Shown: one piece after another, positions 24,964-33,098 of the stretch
Layout of the letters: each line of letters starts with the position of its first letter
Numbering within the stretch: the first letter of the stretch is position 1
From: CAYZYO01 sp964482585
GTDB lineage: Bacteria; Bacillota; Syntrophomonadia; Syntrophomonadales; Syntrophomonadaceae
Direction of reading: 5' to 3'
Assembly: GCA_964482585.1 (NCBI GenBank)
Contig: CAYZYO010000001.1
Location: forward strand, 1-44,186
DNA length: 44,186 nt
Made by a program: the position numbers and the translations under genes
The notes under the pieces: generated by a model
Told to the model about the DNA's origin: nothing
Databases searched by the model: none
Seen by the model: only the letters and a program-made list of their open reading frames with translations

Positions 24964-26034
24964 ATGTTTACCACAAGGATTATTGATTTTAAAGAGAAGG
25001 AGCATTATAACCGTTTTATTTCCTCTCATCCTTATGGCCATTTCTTGCAATTGTGGGAATGGGGACAGGTCAAAAAAGGGACGGGGTGGGAACCTCTACC
25101 CCTGGTATTAGAGGAGAACGGAAAAATAAAAGCATCTTTATTAATATTAAAAAGAGACTTACCGGGAGTAAAGAAGTGCATCTTTTATTCGCCCCGGGGT
25201 CCGGTAATAAACCCGGAAAACGAAGAACAATGCCGGGTTTTATTTAAAGGTGTTAAGAAGATAGCTGAGGAATATGGAGCAATATTTCTGAAAATAGATC
25301 CAGATATTGAAAACAGTGATGAGGTTTTTAAAGATATACTTAAACAATGCGGATTCCAAAAAAATCAAACCGGCATGAATTTTGAAGGAGTTCAGCCTAC
25401 ATTTGTTTTTAGAGTTGATGTTACTCCTTCTGAAGTCAAACTTCTCGAAAATATGCACTCCAAGACCCGTTATAATATCCGTTTAGCCAAAAGAAAGGGA
25501 GTAAAAATTAAACCGGCAGAGAACAAAGAAGACCTGAAGATATTTTTCAGTATTCTTCAAGAAACAGCCAAAAGGGACAACTTTTTAATTCGGGGGTATG
25601 AATATTTTGAACGCATATGGGATTATATGATAGACACTGGTTATGCCAGGGTTTTTTTGGCAGAATATGAGGGAGAGGTTATTTCAGGTGCTTTAGCAAT
25701 GATTTTGGGAGATAAGGTATGGTATTTATATGGAGCGTCCAGCAATAAGTACCGAAATGTAATGCCCAATTATCTAATACAATGGGAGATGATACAATGG
25801 GCTAAAAAACAAGGCTGCTTAATTTATGATTTTCGTGGAATTTCTGGAGATATGGATGAAAATAATCCACTTTATGGCTTATATAGATTTAAAAAAGGTT
25901 TTAATGGTAAAATAACTGAATTTATTGGAGAGTGGGATATGGTCTACTCAAGATTTTTTTATTGGCTATGGACAAGGATTTTACCTATATATCTTAGAAT
26001 AAGCAGAGCCAGGATCAGGGATAAGGATGTATAG
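24964..26034 (+). CDS. FemAB-family peptidyltransferase (peptidoglycan branch)
   Basis: A 356-aa protein of the FemABX/GNAT-like family, which adds amino acids from aminoacyl-tRNA to the peptide stem of lipid II. Family motifs visible: SSHPYGHFLQLWEWGQVK near the N-terminus, IFYSPRGPVI, MHSKTRYNIRLAKRKGVKI and YLYGASSNKYRNVMPNYLIQWEMI (split about residues 258-281), then YDFRGISG. It has no long coiled-coil arm as in staphylococcal FemX. It lies 12 bases before the alanine racemase gene, so both probably form a cell-wall operon. The added amino acid cannot be read from sequence. Confidence 0.9.
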   Translation: MFTTRIIDFKEKEHYNRFISSHPYGHFLQLWEWGQVKKGTGWEPLPLVLEENGKIKASLLILKRDLPGVKKCIFYSPRGPVINPENEEQCRVLFKGVKKIAEEYGAIFLKIDPDIENSDEVFKDILKQCGFQKNQTGMNFEGVQPTFVFRVDVTPSEVKLLENMHSKTRYNIRLAKRKGVKIKPAENKEDLKIFFSILQETAKRDNFLIRGYEYFERIWDYMIDTGYARVFLAEYEGEVISGALAMILGDKVWYLYGASSNKYRNVMPNYLIQWEMIQWAKKQGCLIYDFRGISGDMDENNPLYGLYRFKKGFNGKITEFIGEWDMVYSRFFYWLWTRILPIYLRISRARIRDKDV

Positions 26035-26046
26035 GGAGGAAATCTG

Positions 26047-27264
26047 GTGCAGCAGTTATTAAACGATAAGTGGCTGGAAATTGATATTGATGCAATAGTC
26101 AACAATTTAGAAATAGTACAGTCTTTACTTAATGACGGGGTAAGATTAATTGCAGTAGTTAAGGCTGATGCCTATGGACAGGGAGCTGTAGAGATAACTC
26201 GCACTTTAGCCGAAAAAGGGGTAGATTATTTTGGGGTTTCTTTTTTGGAAGAAGCCCTGGAACTGAGAAAAGCAGGAATATTTAATAATATACTAGTATT
26301 TAGCCCGATTATTAATGAAGATCAAATTGTAGCAGCAGTTTTTCATAATATAACTCTTACAGTTGCTTCTTTATATGACAGCCAGCTTATAGATAAAGTA
26401 AGTAGGAAATTAAAGCATTTAATTACAGTACATCTTAAAGTAGACACGGGTTTAGGCAGATTTGGTATTAATAAGGAGGAAATAATTCAAATTTCTTCTT
26501 CATTAAAAGAAAATTCGAACATATACATAGAAGGTATATATACCCATATGGCTGAAGCAGCTTCTAAAAATCCTTATTATACGAGAAAACAGTATGCTAG
26601 ATTTATGGAAATGGTTCAAAAGGTGTTGGATACAGGAATAAGTATACCGTTACGGCACTGTGCTAATAGTGCTGTTTTATTAAAATATCCTGATATGCAG
26701 CTTGATGCAGTTAGAGTAGGAACCCTTCTGTCCGGGCAGCACCCGGCTGGCAAATTTCCTATACAGTTACCAATCCTGGATCCTTTTAAACTGAAAACCA
26801 GAATAATAGCTATAAAAATTTTAGAGGCCGGTAGCTGCTTGGGTTATTACCGGACTTTTAAATTAAACAAAAAAGCCCAAATCGCAGTAATTCCAGTGGG
26901 CTTCAATGATGGACTGGCCCTGAGTGTTGCAAATAAACCTACCGGTTTATTTGATCTTTTAAAGATTATTTTAAAAAGGATACTAAACTATTTAGATTTC
27001 CCCAGATTTAGCCTCCATGTAATTTTTAAAGGTGAATGTTTTCCAATTAGAGGCAAGGTTTTTATGCAGATGGCTCTTATAGAATTACCTATGGAATTAG
27101 AGGTAAAAATAGGTGATGAAATCGAAGTTTTAGTTAGTAAAACATTGGTTAGAAAAACTATTACTCGGGTTTATGTAAAAGATAAAAAAATATATTGGGA
27201 TAAGAACAGGCACCAAGTTGAAAACATAAAAGATGCAGAAACGCCGGAAAACTATGAACTGTAA
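26047..27264 (+). CDS. Alanine racemase family protein, divergent
   Basis: A 405-aa PLP-dependent racemase, fold type III. The PLP lysine is in AVVKADAYGQG (near residue 40). DTGLGRFGI and AVRVGTLLSG keep the conserved arginines, and the second catalytic base Tyr fits in CLGYYRTF. Differences from standard alanine racemase are GYADG to GFNDG, the MDQ motif (after GRVC in the family) to MQM, and an insertion of about 20-25 residues around LFDLLKIILKRILNYLDF. It may be an alanine racemase of a divergent clade or act on another amino acid. The start is GTG 26047 with GGGAGG. Its neighbour FemAB supports a cell-wall role. Confidence 0.85.
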   Translation: MQQLLNDKWLEIDIDAIVNNLEIVQSLLNDGVRLIAVVKADAYGQGAVEITRTLAEKGVDYFGVSFLEEALELRKAGIFNNILVFSPIINEDQIVAAVFHNITLTVASLYDSQLIDKVSRKLKHLITVHLKVDTGLGRFGINKEEIIQISSSLKENSNIYIEGIYTHMAEAASKNPYYTRKQYARFMEMVQKVLDTGISIPLRHCANSAVLLKYPDMQLDAVRVGTLLSGQHPAGKFPIQLPILDPFKLKTRIIAIKILEAGSCLGYYRTFKLNKKAQIAVIPVGFNDGLALSVANKPTGLFDLLKIILKRILNYLDFPRFSLHVIFKGECFPIRGKVFMQMALIELPMELEVKIGDEIEVLVSKTLVRKTITRVYVKDKKIYWDKNRHQVENIKDAETPENYEL

Positions 27265-27366
27265 CTGGAAAATTTTGTAAGTGTTTTATTTATTCAATGC
27301 AGGGATATGTTGCATAAGTGTAGAAATTACAAAGGATAGGTTAACGCCACCTTGAGGGGGGAATTT

Positions 27367-27747
27367 ATGAAGAAGCGCATTTTAATAGTTGATGATCAAA
27401 AAGGTGTCAGAAGGCTATTAGAAGAACTTTTTAAAAGGGAAGACTGGGAGGTTTACGTAGCATCTGACGGAAGGGAAGCAATAAATAAGGTTGATACAAT
27501 TTTACCGGAAATTATATTAATGGACATGAAAATGCCCAACATGAATGGATTAGAAGCATCACAAAAAATATTAGAAAAACATCAGGACCTCTCTATATTG
27601 ATGATGACGGCTTACGGGGAGATGGATGTAATAAAAAAGGCACTAGATGCCGGAGTAAAAAAGTGTATAACTAAGCCATTTGATATAATGGAATTAAAAG
27701 ATATAGTATTTCGAGTGGCTAAGGAACAGATAGAAAACATTAATTAA
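27367..27747 (+). CDS. spo0F: Spo0F-like single-domain response regulator
   Basis: A 126-aa CheY-fold receiver with no output domain. The phosphoacceptor Asp lies in ILMDMKMPNMNG (about residue 54), with the acidic pair in VDDQ near the N-terminus, Thr in MMTAYGE and Lys in KPFD. In Firmicutes such a gene next to fba is usually spo0F, the phosphorelay intermediate leading to Spo0A, so sporulation capacity is likely but not shown here. It starts at ATG 27367 after GGGGGG (27356-27361); a TTG at 27352 is in frame but poorly placed. It ends 13 bases before fba. Confidence 0.85.
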   Translation: MKKRILIVDDQKGVRRLLEELFKREDWEVYVASDGREAINKVDTILPEIILMDMKMPNMNGLEASQKILEKHQDLSILMMTAYGEMDVIKKALDAGVKKCITKPFDIMELKDIVFRVAKEQIENIN

Positions 27748-27760
27748 AGAGGTGATTAAT

Positions 27761-28615
27761 ATGGCATTGGTTACAGTTGACGAGTTATTGTTTAAAGCGG
27801 ACAAAGAGGGTTATGCTGTAGGAGCATTTAATGCGAATAATATGGAAATCGTGCAAGCTATAATGAAAGCAGCAGAACAGGAGAATTCTCCGGTGATTAT
27901 GCAGGCTAGTCAGGGAGCGATAAAATATGCGGGACTGGAGTTTATTACGGGAATGGTAAAAATAGCAGCAGACTCAGTTAATGTTCCAGTAGCTCTGCAT
28001 TTAGACCATGGAACTGATTTCGAGCAGGTTGTTAAATGTATTCGTAGTGGCTTTACATCGGTAATGTACGATGGTTCAAAGCTGCCTATTGAAGAAAACA
28101 TTGCTAATACCAAAAGAGTACTAGATATTGCCAGGCCTATAGAGGTATCAGTCGAAGCAGAATTAGGTAAAATAGGAGGAACTGAAGACGATGTTATAGT
28201 TAGTGAAAAGGAGGCTATGTACACTGCTCCCGAGGAAGCAGAATATTTTGTTAAAGCAACCGGCATTAAGAGTCTTGCCATAGCTATAGGAACAGCCCAC
28301 GGACAGTACAAAGGGGAACCTAAATTAGATTTTGATCGTTTGGCTTTAATAAAATCCCTGGTTAATATACCTATTGTTTTACATGGTTCTTCCGGAGTTC
28401 CTGACGATGCAGTAAAAAAAGCCATTAAACTAGGAGTTTGTAAAGTGAATATTGATACTAATATCCGGGAAGCGTTTGTACAGGAAGCACGACGCGTAAT
28501 GGCGGCTAATCCAGATGAAATTGATCCTAGGAAAATATTGGGACCGGCAAGAGAAGCTGCGGTAAAGATAATACGTGAAAAGATACGGGTCTTTGGCAGC
28601 TCTGGCAAAGCATAA
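27761..28615 (+). CDS. fba: Fructose-bisphosphate aldolase, class II
   Basis: A 284-aa zinc-dependent aldolase cleaving fructose 1,6-bisphosphate (or making it in gluconeogenesis). The catalytic HLDHGTDFEQ segment (zinc His plus Asp) is near residues 80-90; VEAELGKIGG, AIGTAHGQYKG and VLHGSSGVPD supply further metal and phosphate contacts. ATG 27761 follows AAAGAGGTGATT. It directly follows the Spo0F gene and precedes the transaldolase-like gene by 185 bases. Confidence 0.95.
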   Translation: MALVTVDELLFKADKEGYAVGAFNANNMEIVQAIMKAAEQENSPVIMQASQGAIKYAGLEFITGMVKIAADSVNVPVALHLDHGTDFEQVVKCIRSGFTSVMYDGSKLPIEENIANTKRVLDIARPIEVSVEAELGKIGGTEDDVIVSEKEAMYTAPEEAEYFVKATGIKSLAIAIGTAHGQYKGEPKLDFDRLALIKSLVNIPIVLHGSSGVPDDAVKKAIKLGVCKVNIDTNIREAFVQEARRVMAANPDEIDPRKILGPAREAAVKIIREKIRVFGSSGKA

Positions 28616-28643
28616 TCTATCAGCTAAAGGTTAAATCAATTGC

Positions 28644-28775
28644 TTAAATATTAGGATATTTCGGTAATACAGCTGGCAATGCTTTTACATCCATAGCCTG
28701 CTGGCCGTTGGCAAAAATTAAATACCGGGTAGGCTCAGGAGTGAGATATAGACTCTTATTTTTGGTTCCATACAT
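28644..28775 (-). CDS. Possible 43-aa antisense small protein, uncertain
   Basis: An open frame on the reverse strand between fba and the transaldolase gene begins MYGTKNKSLYLTPEPTRYL and ends LPAVLPKYPNI. Its codon use (many A/T-ending codons, Pro/Lys/Tyr content) looks more coding-like than usual for a random frame. However, no Shine-Dalgarno precedes the ATG on that strand, and the region carries the upstream region of the next forward gene. It could be a remnant or a chance frame. I do not recognise the protein. Confidence 0.25.
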   Translation of the reverse strand: MYGTKNKSLYLTPEPTRYLIFANGQQAMDVKALPAVLPKYPNI

Positions 28776-28800
28776 GATATATTTAAGGAGGTGATATTGT

Positions 28801-29442
28801 TTGCGCATATTTATAGATACTGCTAATATAGAGGAGATAAAGGAAATAAACAATATGGGATTCCTGGCTGGAGTAACTACGAATCCTACTCTTGTAGCAC
28901 GTGAAAAAAGGGATTACCATGAAGTAATCAAAGAAATCTGTAATATAGTTGAAGGACCTATCAGTGCAGAAGTTATTGGCCTTACAGTTGAAGATATGCT
29001 TAGAGAAGGAAAAGAACTTGCCAGAATTCATCCCAATGTGGTCATAAAAATACCGCTTACTGAACAGGGTATAACCGCGATACATGCCCTTAAAAAAATA
29101 GGAATCTCCACTAATGCAACACTAGTATTTTCCGCAAATCAAGCTTTATTAGCTGCCAGAGCTGGCGCAAGCTTTGTCAGTCCATTTATTGGTCGAGTAG
29201 ATGATGTTGGTAATGATGGGTTAATATTGTTAAATGATATTTTATCAATATTTAACCGGTACAATATTGATACCGAGGTTATTGCAGCAAGCATCAGACA
29301 TCCTATGCATGTAATTGATTCAGCAAAGTTGGGTTCACACATTGCTACCATACCGTACAAAATAATAAAACAGATGGCAAAACATCCTCTTACCGATGCA
29401 GGGATTAAAAGATTTCTGGAAGATTGGGAAGTGGCCTTTTAG
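28801..29442 (+). CDS. Transaldolase-like fructose-6-phosphate aldolase
   Basis: A 213-aa TalC/FSA-type transaldolase. The family signature IDTANIEEIKE opens the protein, followed by AGVTTNPTLVAREK, VVIKIPLTEQG (Schiff-base Lys near residue 83) and SPFIGRVDDVGNDG. Proteins of this short group act as transaldolase in the pentose phosphate path or as fructose-6-phosphate aldolase; the sequence does not separate them. The start is TTG 28801 with a very strong AAGGAGGTGAT seven bases upstream. It lies between fba and glpX, in line with sugar-phosphate metabolism. Confidence 0.93.
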   Translation: MRIFIDTANIEEIKEINNMGFLAGVTTNPTLVAREKRDYHEVIKEICNIVEGPISAEVIGLTVEDMLREGKELARIHPNVVIKIPLTEQGITAIHALKKIGISTNATLVFSANQALLAARAGASFVSPFIGRVDDVGNDGLILLNDILSIFNRYNIDTEVIAASIRHPMHVIDSAKLGSHIATIPYKIIKQMAKHPLTDAGIKRFLEDWEVAF

Positions 29443-29461
29443 AGAATTGGAGGGTTTGATC

Positions 29462-30450
29462 TTGGAAAGAGAACTAGCACTTGAGTTTGCAAGGGTAACG
29501 GAAGCGGCTGCTCTTGCTGCTGCTTGTTGGGTTGGCAAAGGCGATAAAACTGCTGCTGATGATGCTGCGGTTACTGCTATGAGGATCATGTTTGATACTG
29601 TAGCAATAGATGGCACTGTAGTTATCGGAGAAGGAGAGATGGATGAAGCTCCCATGTTGTACATTGGAGAAAGAGTTGGTACCGGGGTTCCACCACAGGT
29701 TGATATAGCGGTGGATCCGCTGGAAGGGACTAATATTGTAGCTAAAGGTTTAACCGGGGCAATTGCAGTCTTAGCAATTGCTCCCCGGNNNNNNNNNNTC
29801 CAGATATGTATATGGATAAAATTGCTGTAGGACCTGAATGTCGAGGCAGAGTCCATTTGGATGCACCGGTAAAGGAAAACCTGCGGGAAGCAGCCAAAGC
29901 CTTAGGTAAGTTAATAAGTGAAGTGACTGTGGTAATATTGGATCGCTCCAGGCACCAGGGAATTATTGAGGAGGTCAGAAGCGCAGGTGCGAGAATAAAG
30001 TTGATTACTGATGGTGATGTTTCTCCTGGGGTTGCAGCTGCTTATCAGGATTCAGGAGTGGATATATTAATGGGAATAGGCGGGGCACCTGAAGGGGTTA
30101 TTACCGCTGCAGCTTTAAAATGCCTGGGAGGAGATTTTCAGGCTCGTTTATATCCAGAAGGAGAAGAAGCCCAGGAGGAAATAAAGAGATGTCATGAGAT
30201 GGGAATAACTAATGTCGAAAAAATATTTACTATGGACGAATTGGTCAAAACTAATGATGTTATTTTTGCGGCTACCGGGATAACTGATTCCTTTTTATTA
30301 AAGGGAGTAAGATATTACAAGAGACATGCCGTTACCCAAACTTTAGTTATGCGAAGCACATCTGGCACCATTAGGCATATTGAAGCCCGCCATCAATTAG
30401 ACAAGAAACCATTGTTTAAAGATAACCGGATTATGTTAACACTTGATTAA
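29462..30450 (+). CDS. glpX: Class II fructose-1,6-bisphosphatase (GlpX), interrupted by a scaffold gap
   Basis: GlpX removes the 1-phosphate of fructose 1,6-bisphosphate in gluconeogenesis. The start is TTG 29462 with GGAGGG at 29449-29454. Motifs: VTEAAALAAACWVGKGDK, IGEGEMDEAPML and DPLEGTN (metal and substrate sites) before the gap; PDMYMDKIAVGPE, VVILDR and GIGGAPEGV after it. Ten N (29789-29798) change the frame. The reading frames before and after show the true gap must be 3n+2 bases long, and family sequence suggests about 17 (six codons less a base). So the gene is intact, not frameshifted. Full length is about 330 aa. It begins 19 bases after the transaldolase stop. Confidence 0.93.
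29789..29798. other. Assembly gap (10 N) inside glpX
   Basis: Ten N placeholder bases join two parts of glpX. Codon phase says the real missing length is not 10 but 11, 14, 17 or similar, with 17 the best fit to the family. Confidence 0.97.
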
Positions 30451-30694
30451 TGCTGTTACTTTGGGATTAGATTTCTCTAGAATTTATATTTTCAGGCTGC
30501 GGTTTTACTTCACCAGAAAGCTGCTCAATTGACGGGTTGTTTATAATTCATAAAAAGTTGAATAATAATTGAATTAAAGAAAACTATATTTTCAGATATA
30601 TTTTTGCTATTAATAATCTGAATACACTGTTATTTTGATTATTATGTATATACTGCTAATGAAAAACTCTAAATAATCAGGAGGTATAAGAAAT

Positions 30695-31972
30695 TTGAAT
30701 ATTTCTGAATTAGAAAACAAAACCATGTTGGAGCTTTATCAAATTGCCAGGAATCATAATCTTACAGGTTATTCAAAACTGCGAAAAAAAGAATTGGTTT
30801 TTGAAATAACCAAGGCAGTTACACATTCCGATGAACTGCTCCAAGCCCAGGGAGTATTAGAAATCATGCCGGATGGCTATGGTTTCTTACGGCCATTTGC
30901 CTACTTACCCAGTCAGGAAGACATTTACGTGTCACCGTCCCAGATAAGAAAGTTTGAACTGCGAACAGGTGACCGGGTTGGTGGCCAGGTCAGGTCACCA
31001 AAAGACAATGAACGTTTCTTTGCCCTCCTGAAAGTAGAGAGTGTAAATGGATTTCCACCTGAAGATTCGGTAAAAAGAATCCACTTTGATGCCCTTACCC
31101 CATTGTATCCTACTGAGAGAATAGTACTGGAAACCGAGCCCCAGGAATTATCTACCCGGATTATTGATTTAGTTTGTCCTATTGGGAAAGGACAGCGTGG
31201 CCTTATAGTAGCACCACCAAAAGCAGGGAAAACAGTTCTTTTGCAAAAAATTGTCCAGGGAATTACGGCTAATCACCCGGAAATGGATGTGATCATCCTA
31301 TTGGTTGATGAAAGACCGGAGGAAGTCACGGATATGCAGCGTTCCACAAAAGCTGAAGTTGTGGCTTCAACTTTTGATGAACCCCCGGAAAATCACGTAA
31401 AAGTAACCGATATGGTTCTAGAGAGAGCCAAGCGGTTGGTGGAACATAAAAAAGATGTTGTAATACTAATGGACAGTGTTACCCGGCTGGCCCGGGCTCA
31501 TAATCTAGTAGTACCCCCCAGCGGGAGGACTTTATCAGGTGGGGTTGATCCTGCTTCCTTAGATAAACCCAAACGATTTTTTGGGGCAGCGCGGAATATT
31601 GAAGAAGGAGGCAGTTTAACCATAATTGCTACTGCACTAATTGAAACCGGATCTAGAATGGACGAGGTAATCTTTGAAGAGTTTAAAGGTCGAGGCAACA
31701 TGGAATTACAATTAGACCGGAAATTAGCAGAAAGACGTATATTCCCGGCAATAGATCTAAAGCGTTCAGGAACCAGAAAAGAAGAATTGCTGTTAAATGA
31801 TGAAGAAATGCAGCTTGCATGGAATCTCCGGAAAACTTTTAGTGAATATAGTCAAGTTGAAACTATGCAAGTAATGAAAGACACCATGAAAAAAACGAGA
31901 TCAAACAAAGATCTTATACGCGCGGCTCCGGTAGTTTTTGGAAAAAACGGGCATGCTAGGAATGCCTATTAA
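30695..31972 (+). CDS. rho: Transcription termination factor Rho
   Basis: A 425-aa Rho hexameric RNA helicase. Residues ~1-45 are the Rho N-domain (MLELYQIARNH, TGYSKLRKKELVFEI), followed by the cold-shock-like RNA-binding domain (GVLEIMPDGYGFLRP, DIYVSPSQIRKFEL) and the ATPase with Walker A PPKAGKT, LLVDERPEEVTDM and DSVTRLARAHN. Start TTG 30695 follows AGGAGG. A 244-base leader precedes it, consistent with the untranslated leaders common for rho autoregulation, though I see no defined element. A terminator follows at 32038. Confidence 0.98.
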   Translation: MNISELENKTMLELYQIARNHNLTGYSKLRKKELVFEITKAVTHSDELLQAQGVLEIMPDGYGFLRPFAYLPSQEDIYVSPSQIRKFELRTGDRVGGQVRSPKDNERFFALLKVESVNGFPPEDSVKRIHFDALTPLYPTERIVLETEPQELSTRIIDLVCPIGKGQRGLIVAPPKAGKTVLLQKIVQGITANHPEMDVIILLVDERPEEVTDMQRSTKAEVVASTFDEPPENHVKVTDMVLERAKRLVEHKKDVVILMDSVTRLARAHNLVVPPSGRTLSGGVDPASLDKPKRFFGAARNIEEGGSLTIIATALIETGSRMDEVIFEEFKGRGNMELQLDRKLAERRIFPAIDLKRSGTRKEELLLNDEEMQLAWNLRKTFSEYSQVETMQVMKDTMKKTRSNKDLIRAAPVVFGKNGHARNAY

Positions 31973-32037
31973 AAAATAAATATAGATAGGAAGGTATTTA
32001 TAGCAGAAAATGAATAAATTTCTTTAATTATGTTAAG

Positions 32038-32069
32038 AATAAGGGTCAGTAGCAGGCCCTTATTTTTTT
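32038..32069 (+). terminator. Rho-independent terminator after rho
   Basis: AATAAGGG (32038-32045) and CCCTTATT (32057-32064) form an 8-bp stem with an 11-base loop, followed by TTTTT. It separates rho from the endopeptidase gene. Confidence 0.8.
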
Positions 32070-32096
32070 GTCTGCACAAAAAGAGGTGAAGAATAA

Positions 32097-32957
32097 ATGA
32101 TAAAAAAGTGGATAACCTTACTGGTGTTATGTACCTTTTTATTAGGATTACCTGCAGACCCGGCTGCAGCAGGACTAGAAGAAGGAGCATTCTATCCCTG
32201 TTGTACTGTTCATAATATCCTAACTGATGGGAAGATAATCAGTTATAAGATAAAAAAAGGAGATACCCTGTGGGATATATCCAAAAAAAATAACGTCGAT
32301 CTAAAAACGATTATGGTTATTAATAGTCTGAATGAGAACAGCATTTTGAATGTAGGACAGACCTTGGAAATACCCTATAGCAGATCACGCATGCATATAG
32401 TCCGTAAGGGAGAAACTATGTGGAGCATTGCTTTAAGGTATAATACTTCAGTACAAAATATCCGAAAATCAAATCCCAATAAAATTCCTGCTAATTTAAG
32501 CATCGGGGATAAACTAATTATTCCTGATAGCACTTATACGGCTGCTGTATTTACGGAAGAGAGCTCCAGGGGAGGAATGTTATTAAGCAGCATGATATTT
32601 TCATGGCCTATTATTGGAATGATAACATCACACTATGGCTGGAGAAAGACTGGTTTTCACCATGGACTAGATATAGCAGCTGGTATAGGAGAATCCATAA
32701 AAGCTGCTGCCAGTGGGTATGTATCATTCGCAGGCTATAAACCAGTATATGGTAACACGGTTATTATTAATCACCCAGGTGGGAAACAAACCGTTTATGC
32801 TCATGCTCAAAAAATTTACGTTAAGAAAAATCAATATGTAACTAAAGGAGAAATTCTAGCCACAGTAGGAGTTACAGGGAATACAACCGGACCGCACCTT
32901 CATTTTGAGATCAGAGAAGGAAAACAAACCTATGATCCCCTTAAATATCTGAGGTAG
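32097..32957 (+). CDS. LysM-M23 peptidoglycan endopeptidase
   Basis: A secreted or wall-associated enzyme of 286 aa. Residues 1-25 are a signal peptide (basic start, hydrophobic core, PAAAG cleavage region). Two LysM repeats follow (about 49-94 with YKIKKGDTLWDISKK, and 100-144 with HIVRKGETMWSIALRY), binding peptidoglycan glycans. The M23 (LytM/gp13-like) domain has GFHHGLDIAA near residues 185-194 and HLHFEIREG near 267, the zinc sites expected for an active endopeptidase. The ATG follows AGAGGTGAAG. Terminators lie before and after the gene, so it is likely monocistronic. Confidence 0.93.
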   Translation: MIKKWITLLVLCTFLLGLPADPAAAGLEEGAFYPCCTVHNILTDGKIISYKIKKGDTLWDISKKNNVDLKTIMVINSLNENSILNVGQTLEIPYSRSRMHIVRKGETMWSIALRYNTSVQNIRKSNPNKIPANLSIGDKLIIPDSTYTAAVFTEESSRGGMLLSSMIFSWPIIGMITSHYGWRKTGFHHGLDIAAGIGESIKAAASGYVSFAGYKPVYGNTVIINHPGGKQTVYAHAQKIYVKKNQYVTKGEILATVGVTGNTTGPHLHFEIREGKQTYDPLKYLR

Positions 32958-33011
32958 AACGTAAAAACGAATGAGATATCAGCTGTAATCGAGATTTAAA
33001 AACATGTATTT

Positions 33012-33042
33012 AAAGCCCCATTAATTAAAAGGGGCTTTTTTT
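33012..33042 (+). terminator. Rho-independent terminator after the M23 endopeptidase gene
   Basis: AAAGCCCC (33012-33019) pairs with GGGGCTTT (33031-33038); the loop has 11 bases and a 7-base T-run ends it. Confidence 0.9.
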
Positions 33043-33098
33043 GTGTTTGAAATTGAGATAGTCTATTAGGTAATAACAAAATAACATTGAGGTTAATT

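Noticed and set aside
27910..28608. Long reverse open frame (232 codons) antisense to fba
   Set aside because: It is a shadow of a strongly conserved aldolase gene, with no ribosome site or domain of its own.
29396..30450. glpX as a frameshifted pseudogene
   Set aside because: The frame break coincides exactly with the 10-N gap, and family motifs continue without loss on both sides.
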